Shown: positions 8,468 through 17,270 of the stretch, one piece after another
Layout: every line of letters begins with the position of its first letter
Position numbering within the stretch: the first letter of the stretch is position 1
Origin: Flavobacteriaceae bacterium
GTDB taxonomy: Bacteria > Bacteroidota > Bacteroidia > Flavobacteriales > Flavobacteriaceae
Direction: 5' to 3'
NCBI GenBank assembly: GCA_024232495.1
Contig: JAAEPP010000350.1
Coordinates: forward strand, 1 to 39,528
DNA length: 39,528 nucleotides
Notes under the pieces: model-generated
Database searches by the model: none
What the model was told of the DNA's origin: nothing
Seen by the model: the letters and a program-made list of their open reading frames with translations, nothing else
Position numbers and translations under genes: made by a program

Positions 8468-8479
8468 CTTGATATCAAG
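8468..8479. promoter_or_regulatory. 12-bp palindrome upstream of hmgA, possible operator
   Basis: CTTGATATCAAG is a perfect 12-base palindrome in the 192-base gap before hmgA, about 78 bases upstream of the ATG. A near-consensus -7 box (GATATTTG) lies roughly 40 bases further upstream, so the site would fall downstream of that promoter. The rest of this gap contains nothing else I can name. AT-rich palindromes arise by chance, so confidence is low. Confidence 0.2.
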
Positions 8480-8556
8480 TTTCTAAATAAAAGAAACCCA
8501 GAATAGGCATTTAATAATTTTCAATTAATTAAGTTTAATCATTTAATAAAAAAATT

Positions 8557-9720
8557 ATGCCACGTTACCATAAGCTCGGTAAAATACCACCTAAAAGACA
8601 TACTACCTTCGAAAAACCCGACGGATCCTTATACCAAGAAGAACTATTTGGTACAGCAGGGTTTGCAGGAATGTCTTCTCTAATTTATCATTTATATCCG
8701 CCAACTGTTGTTTCTGAAGTTAAGAGAGGTGAAGATGTAAGCCCAAAAATTGCCATTGATAAAAACATGAAGGCACTCAGTTTTAAAGGGTTTTCAATTA
8801 GCCCTGAAAAGGATTATTTGGCAAGTAGAAAAACATTATTTGCAAATAATGATTTACACATCGGCTTAGCGGCTCCAATGGGATTTTCTAAAAATTATTT
8901 TTATAGAAATTCAGATGCTGATGAAATGTTATTTATTCATATGGGCTCAGGAATCTTAAAAACAATGTATGGAAATATTGAATTTAAATATGGAGACTAT
9001 CTAATCATACCAAGAGGAACTACGTATCAAATTGACTTTGAAACAAAAGAGAACAAACTATTGTATATTGAGTCGTTTAGCCCGATAGTAAGTCCTAAAA
9101 GATACAGAAATAATTTTGGTCAATTTTTAGAACATTCCCCATTTTGTGAGAGAGACTTTAGATTACCTAAAGATCTTAAAACACATGATGAAAAAGGCGA
9201 ATTTAAAATACTATCAAAAAAACAAGGGGTAATGTGGGAATACACTCATTCAAACCACCCCTTCGATGTTATTGGTTGGGATGGTTTTCACTATCCGTAT
9301 GCTTTTTCAATTCACGACTTTGAGCCTATTACAGGCAGAATTCATATGCCTCCTCCTATTCATCAGCAATGGGAAGCATCCGGTTTTGTAGTGTGTTCTT
9401 TTGTGCCCAGAATGTATGACTACCATCCAAAATCTATACCTGCACCTTATCATCATTCGAATGTTGATTCAGAAGAGTTGTTGTATTATGTTGATGGAGA
9501 TTTTATGAGTAGAAATAATATCGAAAAAGGACAGATTACATTGCATCCTGGGGGAATTCCTCATGGGCCTCACCCTGGTGCGATTGAGAGGAGTGTAGGT
9601 AAAAAAGAAACGGAAGAATTAGCGGTTATGATCGATCCTTTTAAGCCGCTCATGATTACTGAAGAAGCCCTAAAATTAGAAGTAGACGATTATTATAAAT
9701 CTTGGATTATTAATCCCTGA
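8557..9720 (+). CDS. hmgA: Homogentisate 1,2-dioxygenase
   Basis: Non-haem Fe(II) cupin enzyme that opens the ring of homogentisate to maleylacetoacetate in tyrosine and phenylalanine catabolism. The iron ligands can be placed as His300, Glu306 and His336; their spacing (6 and 30 residues) matches human HGD His335, Glu341, His371. Further hallmarks are the N-terminal YQEELFGTAGFAG and the HMPPPIHQQWE loop before the iron site. The length of 387 residues is shorter than the roughly 430-445 of the Pseudomonas and human enzymes, as I recall for Bacteroidetes. ATG start. First gene of the aromatic amino acid block and 11 bases before hppD, which makes its substrate. Confidence 0.96.
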   Translation: MPRYHKLGKIPPKRHTTFEKPDGSLYQEELFGTAGFAGMSSLIYHLYPPTVVSEVKRGEDVSPKIAIDKNMKALSFKGFSISPEKDYLASRKTLFANNDLHIGLAAPMGFSKNYFYRNSDADEMLFIHMGSGILKTMYGNIEFKYGDYLIIPRGTTYQIDFETKENKLLYIESFSPIVSPKRYRNNFGQFLEHSPFCERDFRLPKDLKTHDEKGEFKILSKKQGVMWEYTHSNHPFDVIGWDGFHYPYAFSIHDFEPITGRIHMPPPIHQQWEASGFVVCSFVPRMYDYHPKSIPAPYHHSNVDSEELLYYVDGDFMSRNNIEKGQITLHPGGIPHGPHPGAIERSVGKKETEELAVMIDPFKPLMITEEALKLEVDDYYKSWIINP

Positions 9721-9731
9721 AAAAAAATATT

Positions 9732-10895
9732 ATGAGTAATAAAGAAGTAAAATCCGTTGATTACGGTTTAGAAAAAATATTTGAAGGAGCACAGGATTTT
9801 TTACCCTTGCTTGGAACAGATTACGTTGAATTTTATGTGGGTAACGCAAAACAATCTGCTCATTTTTATAAAACAGCGTTTGGCTTTCAGTCCTATGCAT
9901 ATAAAGGACTAGAAACTGGTTCTAAAGACAGTGTGAGTTACGCCTTAAAGCAAGATAAAATTGTTTTAATTCTAACGACACCTCTAAATAGCAGCTCTCC
10001 CATCAATAAGCATCTTGTTAAACATGGAGATGGAGTAAAAGTGATTGCTTTATGGGTTGAAGACGCTAAAAAAGCCTACGAAGAAACAACTAAGAGAGGT
10101 GCTGTTTCCTATCTGGAACCCGTTGTTGAGAAAGATGAATATGGTGAAATTGTAAGAGCTGGAATTTATACTTATGGTGAAACAGTACACATGTTTATTG
10201 AAAGAAAAAATTACGAGGGAAACTTTTTACCGAGTTTTGTCCCTTGGGAATCGGACTATAATCCAGAACCTGTTGGTTTAAAATATATTGATCATATGGT
10301 CGGGAATGTTGGCTGGGGAGAAATGAATAAATGGGTAAAATGGTATGAAGATGTTATGGGATTCGTTAACTTTTTGTCGTTTGACGATAAACAGATTCAT
10401 ACCGAATATTCAGCACTTATGAGTAAAGTTATGAGTAATGGAAATGGGAGAATCAAATTTCCAATTAATGAACCTGCAAAAGCTGCAAAAAAATCACAAA
10501 TTGAAGAATATTTAGATTTTTATGAAGACTCGGGAGTTCAGCATATAGCTGTCACTACAGATGATATTGTTCAAACGGTTGCTCAACTTAAAGCTAGAGG
10601 AGTAGAATTTTTACCACCACCACCACAAGCTTACTACGATGAAATTCCGAGCAGACTAGGGGTACACATGGAAATGATGAAAGAGGATATTAGAGAACTA
10701 CAAAAACTTTCGATACTCGTAGATGCTGATGAAGAAGGTTATTTATTACAAATATTTACAAAACCAGTAGAAGATAGACCTACTTTATTTTTTGAGATTA
10801 TTCAAAGGATGGGAGCTCAAGGTTTTGGTGCGGGTAATTTTAAAGCATTATTTGAATCTATAGAAAGAGAACAAGCAAACAGGGGAACTCTTTAA
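9732..10895 (+). CDS. hppD: 4-hydroxyphenylpyruvate dioxygenase
   Basis: Fe(II)-dependent enzyme turning 4-hydroxyphenylpyruvate into homogentisate, the substrate of the gene just upstream. It consists of two VOC-fold halves. The iron ligands are His188 (in IDHMVGNV), His271 (in QHIAVTTDD) and Glu355 (in LFFEIIQR); the first spacing of 83 residues equals that of the human enzyme (183 to 266). The C-terminal GFGAGNFKALFESIE closing helix over the active site is intact. ATG start, 11 bases after hmgA. The gene order is reversed relative to the pathway, and the downstream isomerase and fumarylacetoacetase genes are not in this window. Confidence 0.97.
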   Translation: MSNKEVKSVDYGLEKIFEGAQDFLPLLGTDYVEFYVGNAKQSAHFYKTAFGFQSYAYKGLETGSKDSVSYALKQDKIVLILTTPLNSSSPINKHLVKHGDGVKVIALWVEDAKKAYEETTKRGAVSYLEPVVEKDEYGEIVRAGIYTYGETVHMFIERKNYEGNFLPSFVPWESDYNPEPVGLKYIDHMVGNVGWGEMNKWVKWYEDVMGFVNFLSFDDKQIHTEYSALMSKVMSNGNGRIKFPINEPAKAAKKSQIEEYLDFYEDSGVQHIAVTTDDIVQTVAQLKARGVEFLPPPPQAYYDEIPSRLGVHMEMMKEDIRELQKLSILVDADEEGYLLQIFTKPVEDRPTLFFEIIQRMGAQGFGAGNFKALFESIEREQANRGTL

Positions 10896-10932
10896 TAGTA
10901 GGATTTATTTTTAAAATTAATCTAATAGTAAA

Positions 10933-11703
10933 ATGAAGTATTTAAGTATTCTGATAATATTTTTTTTTAGTTCGTTTTGCTTTTGTCAAAACAAGGCATA
11001 TGAAGATGGAGAATGGCTTAAGTTCAGGATACATTATGGTTTAATTACTGCTGGACAAGCGACTCTTGAGGTTAAAAGTGAGCTACTAAACGATCAAGAA
11101 GTTTTTCATATCATTGGGTTTGGAGAAACTACAGGGATGGCCAGTTGGTTTTTTAAAGTGGAAGATCATTATCAGTCTTATGTTTTAAAAGACAAAGACC
11201 TTCCTGTAAGATTTGTAAGGAATATTAATGAAGGAGGTTATAAAAAAGAGATTCAGATCGATTTCAATCAGTCTTCTAAAATGGCTACTATTGTTGACTT
11301 TATTAATGATAACAAGAAAATAGTTCCTTTCCCGAGTCAGGCACAAGATATGGTTTCTTCTTTTTATTATTTACGTAATAATTTAGAGACCCATACTTTG
11401 AAGGAGAACGATGAGTTTGATTTAGATATGTTTTTTGATAGTGAAAATTATAAATTTAAACTCAAATATTTGCGTAAGGAAGTTTTAGATACTGAATTTG
11501 GAAAGGTCTCCTGCTTAGTTTTTAGACCCTATGTTGAATCTGGTAGAGTTTTTAATGAAAAAGAAAGTCTTACGATTTGGGTTAGTGATGATGACAATAA
11601 AATACCACTGTTAATTAAAGCAGATTTAGCAGTAGGATCTTTAAAGGCCTCTTTAATAGAGTTTAAAAAATTAAATAATTCGTTTAAAATATTTGTAGAA
11701 TAA
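10933..11703 (+). CDS. DUF3108 domain-containing exported protein
   Basis: A 256-residue protein with an N-terminal signal peptide (about 1-18, cut near CFCQN) and a body matching the DUF3108 family, rich in predicted beta strands. Typical pieces are the opening GEWLKFRIHYGLITAGQATLEV and the segment with FKVEDHYQSYV. Family function is unknown; the fold is thought to bind lipid or act in the envelope, but that is inference. It lies 37 bases after hppD and 3 bases before the tryptophan dioxygenase gene, so it is embedded in the amino-acid catabolism operon without an obvious enzymatic role there. Confidence 0.8.
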   Translation: MKYLSILIIFFFSSFCFCQNKAYEDGEWLKFRIHYGLITAGQATLEVKSELLNDQEVFHIIGFGETTGMASWFFKVEDHYQSYVLKDKDLPVRFVRNINEGGYKKEIQIDFNQSSKMATIVDFINDNKKIVPFPSQAQDMVSSFYYLRNNLETHTLKENDEFDLDMFFDSENYKFKLKYLRKEVLDTEFGKVSCLVFRPYVESGRVFNEKESLTIWVSDDDNKIPLLIKADLAVGSLKASLIEFKKLNNSFKIFVE

Positions 11704-11706
11704 ATT

Positions 11707-12648
11707 ATGGCAACTCAATCAAATAGAGATAAATTAATACATCAGTTAGAAAATAAATTTAATGATATAGGTCAAGATTTAGATACTCATTTAGAGGGGT
11801 TGCTTTATAGCGAACCAATAACCTATTGGGATTATATAAAAACAGACGCTTTATTAAATTTGCAACTTCAAAGAACTACATTACCTGATGAGATGGTATT
11901 TATTATGTATCATCAAGTAAATGAGTTATTATTTAAAATGATACTTTGGGAGATCGAACAAGTTGCACATCATAAAATGTTAACTGCTGAATTTTTCTCC
12001 TCACGACTAATGCGAATAAGTAGGTATTTTGATATGCTTACCTCCTCTTTTTCTATAATGCAAGACGGAATGGAAGTGAAGCAGTATTTGAAATTTAGAA
12101 ATACATTAACTCCTGCGAGTGGTTTTCAAAGTGCTCAATATCGGAAAATTGAATTTGCTTCTACAGATTTAATTAATTTAATAGATGCAAGATTCAGAGA
12201 GACCATAGACCGGGATACTCCCTATGAACATGCTCTAAATCATTTGTATTGGCAAGCTGCTGGTAAAGATTATAAGACTGGAAAAAAATCATACCTGTTA
12301 TCAGCCTTTGAAGAAAAATACAAAAATGAATTTATTGCTTTTACAAAAGAGTATAATACCATAAATTTATATGCTAAATTCAAGGAATTACCAAAAGAAG
12401 TACAACAAGATAAAAAATTAATTAAAGCGATGAGACACTACGATTACACTGTAAATATTACTTGGGTAATGGCACATTATAATGCAGCTAATCACTATAT
12501 TTCTGGTGATAAATCATCAGGGAAAGAAATTGAAGCAACTGGAGGTAGTGACTGGAAAAAATACATGCATCCAAAATATCAAAAAAGAATATTTTTTCCA
12601 GATTTATGGTCCGAAAAAGAGTTAAATGACTGGGGAACGAATCTTTAA
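11707..12648 (+). CDS. Tryptophan 2,3-dioxygenase
   Basis: Haem enzyme oxidising L-tryptophan to N-formylkynurenine, the first step of the kynurenine pathway. Visible hallmarks: TYWDYIKTDALLNLQ, HQVNELLFKMILWEI with the active-site histidine region, the substrate-binding FRNTLTPASGFQSAQYRKIE, the likely proximal haem histidine within WVMAHYNAANHYI, and the mobile-loop ATGGSDW near the end. The length of 313 residues is slightly above the bacterial average. ATG start, 3 bases after the DUF3108 stop. No kynureninase or kynurenine formamidase is in the window, so later steps must be encoded elsewhere or the enzyme limits tryptophan. Confidence 0.95.
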   Translation: MATQSNRDKLIHQLENKFNDIGQDLDTHLEGLLYSEPITYWDYIKTDALLNLQLQRTTLPDEMVFIMYHQVNELLFKMILWEIEQVAHHKMLTAEFFSSRLMRISRYFDMLTSSFSIMQDGMEVKQYLKFRNTLTPASGFQSAQYRKIEFASTDLINLIDARFRETIDRDTPYEHALNHLYWQAAGKDYKTGKKSYLLSAFEEKYKNEFIAFTKEYNTINLYAKFKELPKEVQQDKKLIKAMRHYDYTVNITWVMAHYNAANHYISGDKSSGKEIEATGGSDWKKYMHPKYQKRIFFPDLWSEKELNDWGTNL

Positions 12649-12661
12649 AAAATCATCTGCA

Positions 12662-13879
12662 TTGAAAAAATTTCTTCTATTTCTCCTAGTTTCTTTACAG
12701 TTTTTTTCTTGTTCTCAAAAAAGAACAGATGAAACTACACTTATAAAGAAAGTTGTTAAGGCGAATTTTGAATATGGTTATGATTTTAACGAATTCAATG
12801 TTGTTAGAGATACCATCAGGTCGGGGGATACTTTCGGGGCTATTTTAGACGAAAATCATGTTTCGCAAGGAGAAATTTACGGAGTGGTTTCAAAAATAAA
12901 AGATAGTTTTGACGTTAGAAGAGTAAAAGTGGGCAACCCCTACGTTTTATTAAATTCAAAAGATAGTATTGGAAAAACTCAACTTTTTATTTATGAAAAA
13001 AATAAAATTGATTTTGCAGTGATCGACTTAAGAGATTGTGTAACTAGTTTCAATGATAAAAAAGCGGTTACTTATGTTGAAAAATCAGCAAAAGGAGTCA
13101 TAACGAGTTCTCTGTCTCAAACAATGGAGGCACAAAGATTAAGCCCAAATATGACCGATCAGTTAGCAAATATCTACGCTTGGACTATTGATTTTTTTAG
13201 GCTACAGCCCGGAGATAGATTTAAAGTAGTTTACACACAAAAATACATCAATGATACAATTCCAGCCGGATTAGGAGAAATAAAAGCTGCTATGTTTGAA
13301 CATCGAGGCAAACCCCTTTACGCTTTTGGATTTATAGGAGATTCTGTCCTAGGCATCAAAGATTACTATGATGATAAGGCAAATAATTTAAGAAGAGCTT
13401 TTTTAAAAGCGCCTGTTAAATTTAGCCGAATATCCTCTAGGTATAATTTAAAAAGAAAAATTAGGTTATATGGAAACAGGGTTAGACCTCACAAAGGTAC
13501 TGATTTTGCAGCGCCAATTGGCACTCCGATCTTAGCTACCGCAGACGGAGTTGTTACAAAGTCAGAAAAAAAAGGAGGTAACGGTAATTATGTAAAAATT
13601 AGACATAACAGCACCTACGAAACTCAATATCTACACATGAAAAAGAGAAATGTTAAATCTGGAAAACGAGTAAAACAAGGAGACGTAATTGGATGGGTTG
13701 GAATGACAGGTAATACAAGTGGCCCACACGTTTGTTATCGTTTTTGGAGAAATGGAAAACAGGTTGACCCTTTTAAACAAGATTTGCCTCCTTCAGAACC
13801 CTTACATAAAAAATATCAAAATTCTTATTTTGATCACATCGCTCCTTTAAAACAGCAACTAACTAAACTTGTCTTTTAA
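12662..13879 (+). CDS. M23 family peptidase, probable lipoprotein
   Basis: LytM-type zinc peptidase expected to cut peptidoglycan cross-links in the periplasm. I favour the TTG at 12662: it gives the signal MKKFLLFLLVSLQFFSC with a lipoprotein cysteine and starts 13 bases after the dioxygenase stop. An in-frame ATG at 12626 would add 12 residues and overlap the upstream gene by 23 bases; it is a fair alternative. Numbered from the TTG, the catalytic domain has His277 and Asp281 (RPHKGTD), His325 (YLHMK) and His356 (GPHVCY). The second histidine of the usual HxH motif, a zinc ligand, is Cys358 here. The rest of the protein (about 30-260) includes a segment resembling an OapA/LysM-type region and a linker. 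Confidence 0.9.
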   Translation: MKKFLLFLLVSLQFFSCSQKRTDETTLIKKVVKANFEYGYDFNEFNVVRDTIRSGDTFGAILDENHVSQGEIYGVVSKIKDSFDVRRVKVGNPYVLLNSKDSIGKTQLFIYEKNKIDFAVIDLRDCVTSFNDKKAVTYVEKSAKGVITSSLSQTMEAQRLSPNMTDQLANIYAWTIDFFRLQPGDRFKVVYTQKYINDTIPAGLGEIKAAMFEHRGKPLYAFGFIGDSVLGIKDYYDDKANNLRRAFLKAPVKFSRISSRYNLKRKIRLYGNRVRPHKGTDFAAPIGTPILATADGVVTKSEKKGGNGNYVKIRHNSTYETQYLHMKKRNVKSGKRVKQGDVIGWVGMTGNTSGPHVCYRFWRNGKQVDPFKQDLPPSEPLHKKYQNSYFDHIAPLKQQLTKLVF

Positions 13880-14029
13880 TTTTTTAAAGTTTACAATTTT
13901 GTTAATAAAAAAACAGTATTACAACCCATTCATATTCAGATATATACTATACTTACATAAGCAAATAATCAAAAAATTTAATAGTCTTTTTTAATATCAA
14001 AATTTCATTAAAAAAACAAATTGAATACG

Positions 14030-14037
14030 TAAATTTG
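14030..14037 (+). promoter_or_regulatory. Candidate -7 promoter box for TonB-dependent receptor
   Basis: TAAATTTG fits TAnnTTTG exactly, 22 bases before the receptor ATG at 14060, which leaves a short leader. No clear TTG -33 element is seen. The remainder of the 180-base gap before it is AT-rich without recognisable structure. Confidence 0.45.
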
Positions 14038-14059
14038 TGACAACTCAAAACAATTTTAA

Positions 14060-16684
14060 ATGATGAAAAAAATTACTCTTTATTTAGTAATGTCCTTTTT
14101 GTTAGTAAGTGTTATTTCATTTGCACAAGGGACTGTTACAGGAACAATTAATGACAGCGATTTAGGAGGTCCTCTTTCAGGAGCAACAATTGTTGAAGAT
14201 GGAACTGACAACGGGGCCATTGCAGATTTTGACGGAAACTTTTCTCTTGCCGTAGATGGTGCTAGTGGAAATGTTACGATTTCTTACTTAGGATATTCTT
14301 CTCAAACAATATCCTATTCGCTTTCTAACGGAAGTGCTAATTTAGGTACAGTTTCTTTAGCTCCTGATGCCGACGCACTAGCTGAGGTATTGGTAGTAGG
14401 TTCTGGAATTATCGATTTAGCTGCAGGAAGAAAAACTCCTATAGCAGTATCAACAATTTCTGCTGAAGAAATTCAATTAAAAGGAGGGGGAAATCTAGAT
14501 TTAACTGAATCTATGGCATTTACACCTTCTGCAGCAGTTACAGGAAATAATGGATTTGGAGACTCTCAATTTTTCTTAAGAGGGTTTGACCAAACTAATA
14601 TTGCTATACTATTAAACGGACAACCTGTGAACAGTATGGAAGATGGTAAGGTTTATTGGTCTAACTGGGCGGGTATTGCAGATATTGCAACAACTGTTCA
14701 AATTCAAAGAGGTTTAGGAGCTTCTAAATTAGCGATTCCTTCTGTTGGTGGTACTACAAATATCGTAATGAAAGCTGCAGATAAAAAACAAGGTGGATTT
14801 GCTCGTTTTACAGGAGCAAATGACAGCTACTTTAAAGGAACTGTTGGATACGATTCTGGTAGAAATGAAAAAGGATGGGCTTTTTCTGTGTTACTAGATC
14901 ATTGGCAAGCTCACAGGAAATGGGCTAAAGGTACTTATGGTCAAGGACAAACTTATTACTTTGCTGTTGGATACAAACCAAATGAAAAACATAATTTCAA
15001 CTTTTTAATAACAGGTGCTCCTCAATTACACGGAAATCAATGGTCTCAATCTTTGGAGAGAATTGCAGCAGATCCAAAATTTAACCAACACTGGGGTTAC
15101 CTAAATGAAGATGGAACTGATATTTCGTCTGAAAGACAAAATTTTTATCACAAACCGGTTGCTAATTTAAACTGGGATTTTAACATCTCTGATAAAACTG
15201 AATTATCAACTGTAGCATACGCATCATGGGGACGTGGTGGAGGAACAGGATCTAGAGGGAACGGAAGAATTAGAACTGAAGACCCTGATGGTGATGGACC
15301 TTTATTTGGCCAGCTTGATTATCCTGCAATCGAAGAAAATAACGCTCTCGTTGGAATAGGTGGAGATTACGGAGCTGAAAATGGAGCTGGTTATATTAGA
15401 AGAGCCTCGATGAACAACCATGCTTGGTATGGATTGTTATCCAACTTAACGCATGATTTTTCTGATAACCTTACAGCTAGTGCTGGTGTAGATGTAAGAA
15501 CCTATACAGGAGACCATTTTAGACAAATAGCTGACTTTTATGGATTATCAGGATGGACAAACGATAGTGGAGATAATTTACCAGATGATTACGTGGTAAC
15601 TAATTCATATGATGCTAATCCATGGGCTGCGTTATTTGATTTTGCTCCTGAAGAAGATAGAATTGCTTATGATAATTCAGAAACAATAAATTATCAAGGC
15701 GTTTTTGGACAAGTGGAGTATGCAAACGATATGTTTTCTATTTTTGCTCAAGGGGGAGTGTCTAATCAGTCTTATGAAAGAGAAGATCGATATAAGCCTG
15801 CAAAATCTGAGAAAACAAGTAAAACAGGATATAATGTAAAAGGTGGGCTTTCTTTGACTATGGCTGAAGGAAATACTATTTTCTTTAACGCTGGATACAA
15901 CTCAAGACAACCCTATCTAGATAATATTTTTAACAGAAACACAGGTTTTATTACGGAACTGGTTTCACCTGCAGTAGAAAACGAAAACATTACCAGTTTT
16001 GAAGCGGGTTATCGATTTAAAATGAATAATTTTAGAGCAAATTTCAATGCCTATGTAACCAATTGGACCGATAGAACATTATCTAGCTTTGGACAAGATG
16101 ATAATGGTACTCCAGACGATGATACAGATGATTTTGACACTACTACGCTACAACGAGGAATTACACAATATCATTCAGGAGCTGAATTAGATGTTCGTTA
16201 CAGAGCTACTGATTGGTTATCATTCAAAGGGTTTGTTTCTGCAGGTTCTTGGACTTATAAAGGTGAAGCTGTAGTTTCTACCTACAATGCAGAAACTAAT
16301 GAACAAATAGGTGAAACAAGCACTGTTAACCGTGATGGAATTAAGGTATCGACTGCGCCACAATTTACTGCTGGTATGGGATTTGATGCAAAAATCATGT
16401 CTGGGTTAAGTATTGATGCTCGTATCAAGTATAACGATAATCATTATGAATTTAGTAATGAAAATACTTCAATAGACGATTATACGGGTGCTCAGCTTGG
16501 AAGTTATGCCTTAACCAATGCGGGTATTACCTACAGATTTAGTTTAGGAAATAGTAATAAAATGACTTTTAGAGCGAATATGTTTAATGTATTCGATAAA
16601 GTAGCTATTCAACAAACAGATAGATTCGGTTATTACACAACTGGCGGAAGAACATTCAACGCTTCTATGCGTTACGAATTTTAG
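14060..16684 (+). CDS. TonB-dependent outer-membrane receptor (carboxypeptidase-regulatory-like N-terminus)
   Basis: An 874-residue outer-membrane transporter energised by TonB. Order: signal peptide (about 1-22), a carboxypeptidase-D-regulatory-like beta-sandwich (about 23-108, with GTVTGTINDSDLGGPLSGA), plug domain (about 125-240, containing FFLRGFDQTNIAILLNGQPV), then a beta barrel to the terminal RYEF, the usual C-terminal aromatic needed for membrane assembly. The DDNGTPDDDTDDFD stretch at about 685-700 looks like a calcium-binding surface loop. No SusD-like partner is beside it, so it is not a standard polysaccharide-utilisation receptor and its substrate is unknown. It shares plug features with the receptor at 18442. 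A strong terminator follows. Confidence 0.93.
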   Translation: MMKKITLYLVMSFLLVSVISFAQGTVTGTINDSDLGGPLSGATIVEDGTDNGAIADFDGNFSLAVDGASGNVTISYLGYSSQTISYSLSNGSANLGTVSLAPDADALAEVLVVGSGIIDLAAGRKTPIAVSTISAEEIQLKGGGNLDLTESMAFTPSAAVTGNNGFGDSQFFLRGFDQTNIAILLNGQPVNSMEDGKVYWSNWAGIADIATTVQIQRGLGASKLAIPSVGGTTNIVMKAADKKQGGFARFTGANDSYFKGTVGYDSGRNEKGWAFSVLLDHWQAHRKWAKGTYGQGQTYYFAVGYKPNEKHNFNFLITGAPQLHGNQWSQSLERIAADPKFNQHWGYLNEDGTDISSERQNFYHKPVANLNWDFNISDKTELSTVAYASWGRGGGTGSRGNGRIRTEDPDGDGPLFGQLDYPAIEENNALVGIGGDYGAENGAGYIRRASMNNHAWYGLLSNLTHDFSDNLTASAGVDVRTYTGDHFRQIADFYGLSGWTNDSGDNLPDDYVVTNSYDANPWAALFDFAPEEDRIAYDNSETINYQGVFGQVEYANDMFSIFAQGGVSNQSYEREDRYKPAKSEKTSKTGYNVKGGLSLTMAEGNTIFFNAGYNSRQPYLDNIFNRNTGFITELVSPAVENENITSFEAGYRFKMNNFRANFNAYVTNWTDRTLSSFGQDDNGTPDDDTDDFDTTTLQRGITQYHSGAELDVRYRATDWLSFKGFVSAGSWTYKGEAVVSTYNAETNEQIGETSTVNRDGIKVSTAPQFTAGMGFDAKIMSGLSIDARIKYNDNHYEFSNENTSIDDYTGAQLGSYALTNAGITYRFSLGNSNKMTFRANMFNVFDKVAIQQTDRFGYYTTGGRTFNASMRYEF

Positions 16685-16706
16685 GACGAAACTTTTATAA
16701 GTATTC

Positions 16707-16740
16707 AAAAAACGCTCTGATTTGTTCAGAGCGTTTTTTT
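16707..16740 (+). terminator. Rho-independent terminator after TonB-dependent receptor
   Basis: A 10-bp perfect stem (AACGCTCTGA at 16711-16720 with TCAGAGCGTT at 16726-16735), a 5-base loop and a T-run to 16740. It lies 26 bases after the receptor stop. Confidence 0.92.
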
Positions 16741-16749
16741 ATTTATAAT

Positions 16750-16757
16750 TATATTTG
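16750..16757 (+). promoter_or_regulatory. Candidate -7 promoter box for the four-helix membrane protein
   Basis: TATATTTG matches TAnnTTTG, 22 bases before the ATG at 16780 and just after the preceding terminator, so the downstream gene probably has its own promoter. Confidence 0.45.
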
Positions 16758-16779
16758 AAAAACAAAAAACTTAATTAAC

Positions 16780-17223
16780 ATGTACGAAACGATTCAATTT
16801 ATCCACTCATATTGGGCTTACTTGACTTTATTATTAATCATATTAGCAACTTTAAACGCCTTAAAAGGATCGTTTACCAAACCAGAGTTTTCCAATAAAG
16901 ATTTTAGGCTTGCCCTATTTGCACTAATTGTAACTCATATTCAAGTATTAATTGGGTTGATTCTTTATATATTTTCTCCAAGCGCCATGGGAGCTATTAA
17001 AAGTGCAGGCATGGGTTCTGTAATGAAAGACTCTATTTTAAGATATTTTTCAGTAGAACACCCATTAATAATGTTAATAGCAGTGGTGCTTATTACCATA
17101 GGTTACTCGAAACATAAAAAGAAAGAAAATCCTGCTCAAAAATTTAAGACTTTAGCTATATTTTATTCGATTGCTTTGGTTTTAGTTTTAAGTAGAATTC
17201 CGTGGAGTTCTTGGATTAATTAA
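16780..17223 (+). CDS. Four-helix integral membrane protein with conserved-looking histidines
   Basis: A 147-residue protein with four predicted membrane helices (about 11-29, 43-64, 92-110, 122-140). Histidines lie at 9 (start of helix 1), 53 (middle of helix 2) and 94 (start of helix 3), a pattern seen in small haem-binding four-helix proteins. Similar flavobacterial proteins are sometimes labelled cytochrome b-like, but I cannot confirm haem binding. ATG start. It stands alone between a terminator and a convergent gene 47 bases away, so context gives little help. Confidence 0.6.
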   Translation: MYETIQFIHSYWAYLTLLLIILATLNALKGSFTKPEFSNKDFRLALFALIVTHIQVLIGLILYIFSPSAMGAIKSAGMGSVMKDSILRYFSVEHPLIMLIAVVLITIGYSKHKKKENPAQKFKTLAIFYSIALVLVLSRIPWSSWIN

Positions 17224-17270
17224 GTCAATTTTAGAATTAACAGCTTCAATCAATCGCTAGAATTTTTAAC

